Assembly: GCA_029204045.2 (NCBI GenBank)
Contig: CM055061.1
Span: forward strand, 44,912,977 to 44,976,976
DNA from: Tillandsia leiboldiana
Taxonomy: Eukaryota > Streptophyta > Magnoliopsida > Poales > Bromeliaceae
Direction: 5' to 3'
Length of the DNA stretch: 64,000 nucleotides
Part shown: positions 11,763 to 22,151 of the stretch, piece by piece
Layout of the letters: each line of letters begins with the position of its first letter
Numbering within the stretch: the first letter of the stretch is position 1
Position numbers and translations under genes: made by a program
The notes under the pieces: generated by a model
Seen by the model: only the letters and a program-made list of their open reading frames with translations
What the model was told of the DNA's origin: nothing
The model's database searches: none

Positions 11763-13322
11763 GGGGGCCCCCACTACGTCACCTTGTGGGTTACACGTGT
11801 CAACGTACCAATTTTTCGGAAAAGCACACCCTTGCGGTGGCCAAACCGCTGGTGTGCGTGTAGCAACCTCGAGCCTCGTAACAAAGTACACATACATAAC
11901 ATAGGGCACCGCGACACTTGGTCGCCATAATATCGACAATAGTAGATAATAACTTTAACGGAGTTAACAAATATAAATCATGCAAATACTTTATTCTTAC
12001 GCCTTTCCCATAATTCCGGAATCTAAAACATCGGAAAAGTACCCAGAACATGATGTATCACCGAGCACCGCGCCCCACAGTCGCCATAAATATAGAGATA
12101 ATAAAACATAAGCTTATACAGGGGTTAACAATATTTTAACATGTCAATACTTTATTCTTACCTATTACCCTCATTTCCGTCTCCTGGACTGTCGAAAGAG
12201 GAACCCACCTTCCGATTTCCGAATGGTCGCACCGATCACCGTCCCCATCGCTATTATGCTCCGAACAACCCCACCGTTGTTCGGAGAGGGCGAACTGCCC
12301 GTCCAGTCTCCCACCGCGACATTCGTTAATCCGGAGGTCCACGTCACCCACCATACCTCTTAACATGATAAACATAACAATATGAAATTGCGCATAAAGA
12401 GGTTCTAAGGGTGTACCCACCTGAAACGAAGACAAACAACCGTGCCCGCGACACTCCTAAGTGTTCAACACCACCCGCGGCCTAAAATATCCAAACAATA
12501 TAAAACAACACATTACCCCAACTAGCAAAAATAGTGGTCCCGACTACCGAACCAAAAAAAACCCTTTTAACCCAAAACAAAATACCGACGAAACGCTCCG
12601 TGTTCAAAATCCCTCCGGTTGCAAAACCGTGCATCCGACGCGATCCGACCGTCGACGAGGCAACCGACGGAAACTGGCTCCAATCGTTGCCTTGACGAAG
12701 TCCGCGATGAACAACAACCAAGCGGAGGGTCATTTGACGAAAAACTAAAACCACTGTTCCAAGCGGACTGCACCGTCTGGCAAAAACCATCGACGAAAAT
12801 ACCAAGAACACTGTCAAACCAAAAACCATCGAGCAAAGAAAACTGTTGACGGTTGCGGCTTGACCCGCGCAAGCTGTCGCGCGGACACGGGCTGCGCGGC
12901 GGTGCGGGTAGCGGGGAGGCGCAGGCTGCAAGGGCGCGCAGGGAGCGGCCTGACAGCAGCGCGCAGCGCAGCCGAGGTAGCATCATGGTGCAAGCCCGGC
13001 AGCGGCGCGGCACAAGGCTGGCAGCGGCGCGGCGCGCTGGCGCAGCGCACTGGCGCAGGCAGCAGCGCGTGCGGGCGCAGGCAGCAGCGCGCGCAGGGTG
13101 CATGCGGCGCGCGCGTGGGCGCAACCAATAGGCGCAAGCAGTTACGCGTGCGGCGGTGCACGCAGCGCGCGCGGGCGCAAGCAGCGGCGCGTGCGGGGAT
13201 GCACGCAGTGCGCGCGGGCGGCTAGGGAATCTACGCGCGGCGGCGGCCGCTAGGGCATGCAGCGGCAGCGGCTGTAGCCCCGCGCTTACGCGCGCAAGTA
13301 GCGCGGCAGACCCGCAGCGCAC
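11763..13322 (-). repeat. Element C 3' LTR, first part (up to the B insertion)
   Basis: It starts at the GGGGGCCCCCACTACGTCACC block, which corresponds to 36365 in the C 5' LTR, and stays collinear to the CGCAC target at 13318-13322. The last 450 bp are extremely GC-rich degenerate repeats of GCGCGCGCGGGCGCA-like units. These give open frames on both strands (for example 12567-13322 minus) that are low-complexity Ala/Arg/Pro/Cys and are not genes. Confidence 0.85.
13318..13322. repeat. Target-site duplication of element B (CGCAC), partner at 31566-31570
   Basis: CGCAC directly flanks both LTR ends. The paralogous unoccupied site in the C 5' LTR has a single CGCAC at 37950-37954 followed by CTAGCTGCGGGCG, the same sequence that continues at 31571. 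Confidence 0.95.
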
Positions 13323-14131
13323 TGTAACGATCTGACGACTCCGCAGCCGATCGATGATCGCCTTGAGCAGAGATCGAGCTTGGCGGTGAGGATGAAGATC
13401 GTCTCCCAGACGATCCGTCGCCGATCTATGATGAAACTACTCTGAGATCGCGCGATGGTGAGGATGATGGGTAATTCAGTTTGATCCTTCGATCAAACTG
13501 ATGCTGGATTGAGGATCTGGTAAGGGTTTCGATGCAGAATTTGGGGATTTGAGAGGGAATTGGAGGAGTCTAGAGAGAGAAAGAGAAGAGATTTGGAGGA
13601 GGGGAATTGGAGGGAAAAAAGGAATGAGTTCACTATTCATTTCATAACTATTTCTTCGTACAGATCTGTATTTATAGTGTTCTGTTAAGAGGACTAAACT
13701 GTAATTAACTAGTAATGTTGGTAGTTAGTAATGAATTGCAATATATGAATGGGCCTAATCTGGGCTCAATTATCTAATCTAATGGGCCTCGGAGAGGTCG
13801 TGCTGCGCTACATTGCTACCACTCCTTTCCTGCTTATCGGGTTGTGCTCCGCTACTTGCCGCCCGATCCGCTAGAAGCCTCCAGAACCGGGTATGCCCGC
13901 TACCTGCCGCCCGACCCGCGGAGACCCCTCGAGTCTCTGACGCCCCTCTGTCGCCTGTCGCTTCTCACCTACTCTGGTACTACGCCCTAACCTCCCTCCT
14001 CAACCTTTCTCTGGTTAGTTCTCTCTTCTCTCCTGAGCTTCCCCTCCATCTCCTCCATCCTCCGATGCGATAACACCCCCTCTTCTCCCCAACTGCGCTT
14101 ACCCCTCTCCACATATGCTACTATTGTTACA
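13323..14131 (-). repeat. Element B 3' LTR (809 bp)
   Basis: It runs from TGTAACG at 13323 to GTTACA at 14131 and pairs with 30709-31565. A CTATAAATAC TATA-like box lies on the minus strand at 13668-13677. It has one copy of a 48-bp unit that is duplicated in the other LTR. Confidence 0.95.
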
Positions 14132-15805
14132 CTCCCTCCCCCATCAAAGCTTCCTTGTCCTCAAGGAACCAGTTAGGGTACCTGGCCTTCACTACTTCGT
14201 AGTCCTCCCAATTAGCCTTCTCCTCTCCAAGGTTGCTCCATTTAACCAAGATCTGGGTAACAGCTAGATTCCCTCTCTTCAACAAGCTCCTTGCTAAGAT
14301 TTGTACCGGTTGAGTGGATAGTTGGCCATCTTCTCCTTCTTCAAGCTCTCCAGCCGTATGTTGCTCAGTTGGCGGTAATCCTCTCTTAAGCTCTGAAACA
14401 TGAAAGGTGGGGTGTACCTTGGAGCCTTCGGGTAGCTTCAGCCTGTAGGCCACCGGTCCCACTCTTTGAAGTATTTCGTATGGCCCAAAATACCGTGAGG
14501 TAAGCTTTAAGCACTTGCGCACTGCCACACTGCTTGCCGGTAAGGTTGGAGTTTGAGGTATACTTTTTCCCCTACTTGATACTCCTTGTCAACTCTCCTC
14601 TTGTCTGCATTTTGTTTCATGCGATTCTGAGCTACCATTAATCTTTCTTTAAGAACTTGTAGCATGTGATCTCTATCTCTCTTCCATTCTTTTACTGTGG
14701 GGCTGGTTACTTCTGTTACCTGAGTTATAGTGGTTGCTGGGGGTTGATACCCGTAGAGAGCTTCAAAGGGGGACATCCCTATGGAGGAGTGGTGACTGGT
14801 GTTATACCACCACTCAGCCAGGGATATCCATCTTGACCACTTACTCGGGTGCTCAGAGCACATGCATCTTAGATAAGTCTCCAAACACCTATTCACCCTC
14901 TCCGTTTGTCCATCAGTTTGAGGGTGATATGCTGTGCTCATATGTAGTTTTACCCCTGCAAGCCTAAATAGGTCCTTCCAGAACTCACTGGTAAAGATCT
15001 TGTCCCTATCTGAGATGATCTCCTTAGGCGTTCCATGCAGTTTGTCGATGGTATTGAGATAAGCCTTGGCAACAGTTAAAGCTGTGTAAGGATGGGTTAA
15101 GGAGAGGAAATGGGCATACTTAGTCAGCTTGTCAACTACTACCAATATAGTGTTCCGATTCTCTGATCTAGGCAAACCCTCGATGAAGTCCATGCTTACC
15201 ACTTGCCAAGCCTGTGTGGGAATGGGTAGTGGCTGTAGTAGTCCGGCATAGGGGGTTCCGTCAACCTTGTTTTTAATGCATACTTCACAAGACTTCACCC
15301 TGTTTTCCACCTCTAACTTCAATCCAGGCCAATAAAAATGTTGTTTGATTCTCCTGTAAGTATTATCGATACCTGAGTGTCCCCCCAAAGCCGATGAGTG
15401 TAGTTGATCCACCACATTAGCCCTCATTAGCCCATTACTGCCTATGTAAAGCCTTCCTTTGTATCTTAGTAACCCCTGCTTCTGGGTATACCTTCCCTGG
15501 GAGTTAGGCTGGATCAATGTCTCAACCAACAATTGCTGAGCCTTTGTGTCATGTTTGTAACTCTCTATCACCTCCTCCACCCAAGATGGGATAGATGTGG
15601 CTATTGCCAGGCTACTTCCAATTTCTGGAATTATCCTAGACAAAGCATCTGCAGCTAAGTTCTCCTTCCCCTTTCTATACTTGATGGTATATTCCAATCC
15701 CATTAGTTTGAGCATTCCTCTCTGTTGGGTGGCTGTAGTGATCCTTTGCTCCAGCAGATATTTCAAACTTTGATGGTCAGTTTGAATTATAAAGGGTTGG
15801 GGGCT
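14127..15805 (-). pseudogene. Element B pol, second part: RNase H end, integrase, chromodomain-like tail
   Basis: Reading down from 15805, the RNase H end (IIQTDHQSLKYLLEQR, then GKENLAADALSR) is followed by the integrase zinc site (HSSALGGHSGIDNTYRR ... CEVCIKNK). The integrase core then shows MDFIEGLPRSE, SDRDKIF and TDGQTERVNR, keeping the D, D and E positions. After about 14545 one base is missing, and the frame shifts to continue as VAVRKCLKLTSRYFGPYEIL, then a chromodomain-like end (ILVKWSNLGEEKANWEDYE ... LEDKEAL). It stops at 14127-14129, inside the LTR. The TRIM insertion at 15806 separates it from the first half of RNase H. Confidence 0.9.
14132..14143 (-). other. Polypurine tract of element B
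   Basis: The minus strand reads TGGGGGAGGGAG immediately before the 3' LTR. The polyprotein stop codon (14127-14129) is made from the first bases of the LTR, so the coding frame runs through the tract. Confidence 0.8.
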
Positions 15806-15902
15806 TAAGTTGTGACACCCTCGGAATTTGGATTAGTCCTCTATATAAATGATATAATAGGACTAAATCTCTAACCCGGCTATAGCATTTTGGATGGTAG
15901 CA

Positions 15903-15977
15903 AGATCCAAGAGGAACATGAGAGTTAAGCGTGCTAGAGCTAGAGTAGTTCTAGGATGGGTGACCCCCTGGGAAGTG
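15903..15977 (+). ncRNA. 5S rRNA-like segment of Cassandra 5' LTR (Pol III internal promoter)
   Basis: The sequence GATCC..GAAC..GAGTTAAGCGTGCT, then GAGTAGTTCTAGGATGGG and TGACCCCCTGGGAAGT, follows the 3' two-thirds of plant 5S rRNA. Box A (AGTTAAGCGTGCT) and box C (AGGATGGGTGACC) are recognisable. In Cassandra this segment is known to be transcribed by RNA polymerase III. It is part of the retrotransposon, not a host 5S gene. Confidence 0.9.
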
Positions 15978-15989
15978 GGGCGTCACAGT

Positions 15990-16002
15990 TGGTATCAGAG
16001 CC
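15990..16002 (+). other. Primer-binding site of the Cassandra TRIM
   Basis: TGGTATCAGAGCC lies 2 bp after the 5' LTR, complementary to initiator tRNA-Met. Confidence 0.95.
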
Positions 16003-16193
16003 ATTCACCGGCCGGAAATGTGAGATGAGTCTCGGCTGAGCCAGGGTTATAGCGGGTAGAGCGAGGCTCCCCGGCTAATAACCGTTGTGAGTAGAGTGCA
16101 GCTCCTCACAAGGTCGGCTAAGGCTAGCGAGACGAGTCTCACATCGCCTGGTGCTTGTGAGTGTGCTTGAGCCTGACGTGGACGTCAGGGCTT

Positions 16194-16207
16194 AAAGGGG
16201 GGAAGAA
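16194..16207 (+). other. Polypurine tract of the Cassandra TRIM
   Basis: AAAGGGGGGAAGAA directly precedes the 3' LTR start TGTGACAC. Confidence 0.9.
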
Positions 16208-16299
16208 TGTGACACTCTCGGAATTTGGATTAGTCCTCTATATAAATGATATAATAGGACTAAATCTCTAACCCGGCTATAGCATTTTGGATGGTAGCA

Positions 16300-16374
16300 A
16301 GATCCAAGAGGAACATGATAGTTAAGCGTGCTAGAGCTAGAGTAGTTCTAGGATGGGTGACCCCCTAGGAAGTG
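16300..16374 (+). ncRNA. 5S rRNA-like segment of Cassandra 3' LTR
   Basis: Second LTR copy of the 5S-like segment. It differs from the first by GATAG for GAGAG and CCTAGG for CCTGGG; both promoter boxes are retained. Confidence 0.9.
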
Positions 16375-16384
16375 GGGCGTCACA

Positions 16385-18891
16385 TAAGTAATGCTTCCAT
16401 TTACTTACAGCCAGTAGAATGGCCAAAAATTCTTTCTCATAGGTTGAGAGGCCTCTGTTTCTAGGGCTAATGGCCTTGCTAATGAAAGCCAGGGGCTTCC
16501 CTTCCTGTGACAGTACTGCTCCCATTCCTGTATCACAAGCATCTACCTCCACCACAAAAGTTTTTTAAAAATCTGGCATAGCTAAGACAGGGGCAGTAGT
16601 CATAGCTAGTTTCAAGGCTTCAAATGCTCCTTGAGCTTCATCTGTCCACTTGAAATTATCTTTTTTTAAAAGCTCAGTCAGTGGTTTGCTAATACCCCCA
16701 TAACCTTTTATGAACTTGCGGTAGTATCCTGTGAGCCCTAGGAACCCTCTCAAACTCTTTATATTGGTTGGTCGAGGCCACCCAACCATTGCTGCTATCT
16801 TACTTGGATCAGTAGCTACACCCTCAAAAGAGATTATGTGGCCTAAGTATTCTATAGAGCCTTGCCCAAAAGAACACTTACTCCTCTTAGCCAAAAGCTG
16901 GTTCCTCACCAGTAACTTGAGCACTGTCTGCAGATGGTGGGCATGATCCTCCAGATTCTTACTATAGACCAAGATATCATCGAAAAACACAAGTACAAAT
17001 TTCCTGAGGTGTGGTTGAAAGATATCATTCATTACTGCCTGGAATGTGGCTGGGGCATTTGTTAAGCCAAAAGGCATAACCAGAAATTCATAGTGCCCGG
17101 CATGAGTTCTAAAAGCTGTCTTCTCTATGTCTCTGTCATGCATTCTTATCTGGTGATATCCTGATCTCAGATCAAGTTTAGAAAACCATTTTGAATTTCC
17201 CAGTTCATCCAATAAGTCATCGATTATGGGTATTGGATACTTATTCTTGATAGTGGCTTGGTTTAACTGCCTGTAATCCATACACATTCTCCAGCTTTGA
17301 TCTTTTTTTTTTACTAATAACACTGGTGATGCGTATGGACTGGTACTTTTCCTAATAAAGTGTGATTTTAATAACTCAGCCACTTGCTTCTCCACCTCCC
17401 CTTTTTGCTCATAGCTGTGTCTGTAAGGCCTAGTATTAATGGGTTGTGTTCCATGTTGCTATGGAATCTTGTGATCATGTTCCCTTTTTGGTGCTAAACA
17501 GTGTGCTTCTTGAAAAATGCTTGCATACTGGTCCAGCACTCTCTGTATCAGACCTGGTATGGATTCTTCACAGCTTTTGGTGTTAACCTTGAGTTGTGCA
17601 ATTGCACAGCAGTGGCCTTGCAACCCTGCCTTTATCCACTGCTTAGCCCCTATAGCCTTGAGCTTAGCTCCTTCAGTAATGCCTTCTATGGTAACTGATT
17701 TCCCATCCTTGCTGAAAGTGATTGAATGATTAGAATAATCAAAAGTCACTTTTCCATACCTCCTGAGCCAATCTATACCCAAGATCATGCTAGATCCATC
17801 TAATCTTATGACCCTAAGGTCAGTCTGGTAGGGTTCTCCATGCATCAGCCATTGAAATCCAGAGCACTTTAGTTTGCTTAGTACCTTGTGGCCATTGGCC
17901 ACTGTAACTAAGAGTGGGGTGGCTGCAGTCATACTAGCTTTCATCTCCTTAGCCACTTGGTAATCTATGAAGCTGTGAGTGCTTCCTGTGTCAATGAGGA
18001 TTACCAATGGTTTATTTCCACACTCCCCCTGCACCTTGATGGTTTCCTGGGGAACTTCCCCACTGAGAGCATGAACAGAGATACCCCTCTCATCTGGCTC
18101 AGACTGCTCTTCTTCTTCTTCTTCTTGGAGCATTTCCTCATCAAATACTTCTTCTATCTCTGCTTCCCCCTCAATCTGATTTAATGCCTTGCTGTGGCAC
18201 TGATGTCCTGGAAAATACTTATCACCACACTTAAAGCACAATCTAGCTGCTCTTCTTTGCTCAATTAATTGCTTATTAGCACCAGGTTGCCAGGTTGTAT
18301 TCTTGTATGTAACTGTTTTACTGTCCTCAGCCCCTTTTAAGTTGTCTTTCTGACTGAAAGTTCTAGGGGTTTGGTACCCTGGGTTTGGTCCACTGCCACC
18401 CCTATACATGTTCCTGTGTTTTTTCCACATCATGGAAAGGGCTTGTTCATGTAGTTTAGCTTGCTCGAACACTTCCTCTAGTGTGGTTGGATTGGAGAGA
18501 TCTATAAAGGGAACTAGCTCCTCCTTGAGTCCACTGATGTAACTCTGTATAAAGTGCTCTTCATTTAAAGTGGGATTCAAATACAGCAACCTAGCTCTCA
18601 AGTCTTCAAACTTTTCTTGATATGCTTCCACACTTGTGGTTTGCTCCAATTTTTTAAATTCCCTCACCAGTTTCTTCGAAGATGCTCCCTCAAATCTCCT
18701 GCAGATGGCATCTGACAACTCAGCCCATTCTAGTTCTGGTTTGTCAATTATGTAACCCTCCTTCCATCTATGCACCTTGCCTACGAAATGCATAGTAGCT
18801 ATGTCTACCCATTGCTCCTCTGGAATCTGATACAATTTGAAAAATTGTTCACTCCTGCCTAGCCATTCCCTGGGTTCCTCACCACCAAAAG
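16385..18891 (-). pseudogene. Element B gag-pol, first part: gag core, zinc knuckle, protease, reverse transcriptase, RNase H start
   Basis: Reading down from 18891, gag resumes exactly where the G insertion split it (FGGEEPREWLGRSEQFFKLY) and continues to a CCHC knuckle (CFKCGDKYFPGHQC, about 18236-18195). The protease follows (LIDTGSTHSFID, DTG at 17992-17984), then reverse transcriptase with FVLVFFDDILVYSK (DD at 16981-16976). RNase H then starts (VVEVDACDTGMGAVLSQEGKP). In-frame stops TAG at 17459-17461 and TAA at 16565-16567 interrupt an otherwise continuous frame. RNase H is cut after KWKHYL by the Cassandra TRIM. The gene is non-functional as it stands. Confidence 0.93.
18887..18891. 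repeat. Target-site duplication of element G (AAAAG), partner at 29852-29856
   Basis: AAAAG directly flanks both LTR ends. Removing the element and one copy restores the gag frame of element B (YPTF then FGGEEP). Confidence 0.97.
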
Positions 18892-21781
18892 TGTAGGATA
18901 CCGAACTTCTAAAAGTAGAAGTTAGACATTAAGTAGAATATGCCCAATTAATTCAAAGAAATCCTAATTAACCATAGGTAAAATGTGCAAGTTCAACTTT
19001 TAAATACCATATAGAAGTTACGGTAGGATATAGTAAGTCGGAAAAATTATTATATAAATAAAAATAAATAAAAATAGTGTAAGATACTATTTTTATTAGA
19101 CTCATAGAAGCATAATATAGGTCGAAAATGACCTGCGCCGAAATCGGAGCGAAAACAGAAGATTTAATATTTTCTGTGGGAGACGGGGCAGATAAATTAG
19201 CAGAAAATTCACAGTGTCGGAAAATTCCGAAAAAATTCGGGGAGCTCCGTAATATTATTTTAAGGCCACAGAAAAAGTTTCGCGTTGATCGGATGCCAGA
19301 TAGTGGGAACGGGCTCCGCCAACAGTGTCAAAAAATTCTGAGAAAATTACGGGAGCTTCGTAATTATGTTTTAAGGTTACAATAAAAGTTTCGCATCAAT
19401 CGGATACCCGAGCAGTGAGAAAGGTACCTGACAGCGATTTTAAGTACAGCGAGACTTTTGGTGACCCAAAAATAGCCCAAACTGAAAATTTAAAATATCT
19501 CGTGATAAATTAAGTTGAGATGAGCCTGCCCGTCAAATTTGAGCACAAACGGACATCCAGAAGGGTTCCGCAGGCAAGTATCAGATAAAATTGGACTAAA
19601 TAGTAAATTAACACTATTGTTGGGGGTCCTGTATGAACAAAAGCCACTTTCCCTTTCTTCTTCTTCTTCTCCACCCACGCACGCGCACATACAGACCGCA
19701 CCTCCATGGAGAGCTCCCTCGTTCCTTCTCACCTCACTTTCTCTCTCTAAGATTTCTCATCCTAATGCGCATGAAATCGCAGAAAGATTTGTGGGAAGCC
19801 TAAGGCGAGCGAGGGCGAGCTTTTGAACCAGAAAAAGTTTGGAATCATAGCTCTTTGAGGTGAGTTTTGTAAAAAATAAATTTGATTTTGCCGTAATTTC
19901 TTTAGATCTAAAATCTATATGATCTTAGAAGGATTCTTGTCGAAGAAATCGGCGAAAATCGTGGAAAAATCATAATGAATGTGTATATGAAACCTAGGGT
20001 TAAAAGAGGAGTTTTTAGATTTTCATGGGATTGATCTCATTTGAACCTATGGAAACTCAATTACTATATAAAGAAACGTGTTGGCGAAGACGGATCGACA
20101 TTCCGTCAAACGGTCGAAAAGTTAGAGCCGAAATACGCGCTCTAGGACTTTTGAGGCAAAAAGAGAAACAATTACATTAGTAATTTTGGTGGGGGATTTA
20201 AATGGAATCCTTCCATCATGGAGGGGTTTTGGGTAAACCCTTGACGATCCAGGCCACGAATCGTGGAAGTTCGTCGTCTTTCGTCGGCGCTTTTGCGCAC
20301 ACGTGAAAACACTAAGCATAGTGCTTGGAGGTTATTAATAGGCCGTTTTGGACTTGTTTAGGACATCCGACTTGAGGCGACCCTTGTGATCGAGACCGGT
20401 GCTCCCGTAGATTTTTTTGGAGAGCCGAGCCGAGCCAAGGACCCGAGGTGGGTGGTGCTCTTACCGAAGCCGTTGGGCTTCTCTCTATGTCTTAGCCACT
20501 TACACCATTGCATATCGCACCATTGCATTGTAGGATAGTATGTATTGCCATCTTTATACTTTCCGGTTGATATAGATATTTAGCAAATGTTACGCTATTA
20601 TGTTGGATTGGGAAAGATTGGGTCGATACCGAGGAATCCTATAGTGCGGATTGGGTGTTGGACTTGCGAGTCGACAATAAATGAACGAGTGGCATATATG
20701 TAGAAATTGTGAACACCACACAATAAATGAACGAGTGGCATATGAAAAGTAGTGTAGGTAAACCTATCATGACACATGTGAGACATAGGTTGTGTATTAT
20801 CTATAGGGATCTCAGTTGCTATCAACCTTATAGATAGGGTATCCTCGTGTGGAGAGGATTGGATCATGCTCATAGTCTGTTTTAGGCTGGTGGAGGTCGC
20901 TCCTCTACGGCCGCCTACTCCGGAGTTGGTCACGGGGCACGCCACCCCGAGGGACAGTCAGGTCCCGCAGACGCGTTCGATTGGTAGGTTGAGACATAGT
21001 CTCCCTCGTCGTGATAGTGAGCCGTGGGCAACCTTCGGGTGTGCCGTGAGATTTGAGATGAAGTGTTAAAAACCACACTTCTTGAAAATGAGTTAGAGAA
21101 CAAGTATGAAATAGTACTTCTTGGACATAGTGATATATTTGGATATCTCCCCCCTGAGCATGCATACATGTTTTCCGTGTTGGGCATAGTAGAGTAGTTA
21201 TTTACTGCATTTACAGTTTTCAGATATATCTATCTATCTATCTATCTGCTTTTGCCCTCTTGGACCTAGTGGGAAGACCGGTGGAGTCGGTGGCCGAACC
21301 CACTGGGAACTATGGACCATAGTTCTCACCCCACTATTATTACAGGGCCGAGTACAGGTACTCCCGGCGAGGATCGCGGTAAGGGCTTGGCGCCCTAGAG
21401 ACGTTGGTAGCAGCCTCCCTACATCTATAGCTTTTGTCACCTTGTCTTTACATTTTGAGAGTAGATGTTGTATAGGGTGAGGATGTTTTGGATGTGATTT
21501 ATGTATTATTCATATGCTCGAATGGAATGGTTGTAATAGATAGAGTTTCTCTCTTTGTTACTTGTATGTTTACTTTTATATACTCGTACCTTGCTCTTAT
21601 GTTCTTGTTAGCACTGGTTGTGCTCTCGTTGTGATTGTGTATATCTAGAATTAATTCCTGGGTGATTCTTGTACATGATCTTGTCGCTTAGCCTTGGGCG
21701 GACAGGGGAGGTTCTGTCCGTTCGGCGTCTGTTCAGCGCGCCCGAACCTTGCCAAATTGGTAGCGGTTTCGGGGCGTGACA
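18892..21781 (+). repeat. Element G 5' LTR (2890 bp)
   Basis: It starts TGTAGGATACCG and ends GGGGCGTGACA. TATATAAA lies at 20065-20072 and an earlier TATATAAA-like run near 19051; either could serve as TATA box. A (CTAT)n microsatellite is at 21227-21249, and near the 3' end is a perfect hairpin CGGACAG/CTGTCCG (21699-21705 with 21714-21720). Short open frames here occur in both LTRs and show no recognisable protein. Confidence 0.97.
21227..21249. repeat. (CTAT)n microsatellite in G 5' LTR (also 29297-29317)
   Basis: TATCTATCTATCTATC is followed by TGCTTTTGCC. The element E LTRs carry a longer (CTAT)n followed by CTGCTTTACTT at the comparable place. Confidence 0.9.
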
Positions 21782-21788
21782 GGTAAAG

Positions 21789-21800
21789 TGGTATCAGAGC
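21789..21800 (+). other. Primer-binding site of element G
   Basis: TGGTATCAGAGC lies 7 bp after the LTR end at 21781, complementary to initiator tRNA-Met. Confidence 0.95.
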
Positions 21801-22151
21801 AAGATAAGAGCAAGTAAAGAGAGAGAGTCTAGGATGACTTAGGAAACCCTAGGCTGGTAAACCCTAAGGTTGTAGGGACGTGAGTGAAACGTGAACCCTT
21901 GACGTTGGCGGAAGTGAAATCGATTGGGTCAAAGAAGATTATATGTCTCTAATTGAGAATAGAGACGGATTCAAGTGTGCTTGTTCGGTGACACGAAGTG
22001 TTATGTCGGCGGCCGACGGCATGATGCTAAGGGTCTAGGACTAGTATGCTTGTATGCTTCCGCCCGATTTATTATTGAGTTGTCTAGTTTCGTAAATGCT
22101 AAGGAGCTATCGAGTTAAACTAACTGACTAAGTTCTTGTTTCCAGGAAAGA
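21801..22151 (+). other. Untranslated leader of element G
   Basis: About 350 bp lie between the PBS and gag without a substantial frame. It ends with the pyrimidine-rich acceptor-like TTCTTGTTTCCAG (22133-22145) just before the gag-like codons. AGGTAAAGT at 21781-21789 resembles a splice donor. Splicing is a speculation. Confidence 0.5.

Larger units (their letters stand above)
15811..16384 (+). mobile_element. Cassandra: Cassandra-type TRIM retrotransposon with 5S rRNA-bearing LTRs
   Basis: This is a complete miniature LTR element of 574 bp. It has a 177-bp 5' LTR (15811-15987), an iMet PBS (15990-16002), an internal stretch of about 190 bp with no coding capacity, a polypurine tract (16194-16207) and a 177-bp 3' LTR (16208-16384). 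The TSD is TAAGT at 15806-15810 and 16385-16389. Each LTR contains a 5S rRNA-like segment, the diagnostic feature of the Cassandra TRIM family known from vascular plants. It lies in opposite orientation to element B and interrupts the B RNase H between KWKHYL and SPQPFII. Three LTR differences are visible by eye. It encodes no protein and must be mobilised in trans. Confidence 0.95.

Noticed and set aside
12567..13322. 251-residue minus-strand frame and overlapping plus-strand frames, with counterparts at 37146-37835
   Set aside because: They lie in the GC-rich degenerate repeat of the element C LTR, overlap on both strands and are not conserved as a frame between the two LTRs.
15903..15977. 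Host 5S rRNA gene
   Set aside because: Only the 3' two-thirds of 5S is recognisable, it lies inside a 177-bp LTR, and an equal copy is in the partner LTR; it belongs to the Cassandra TRIM.
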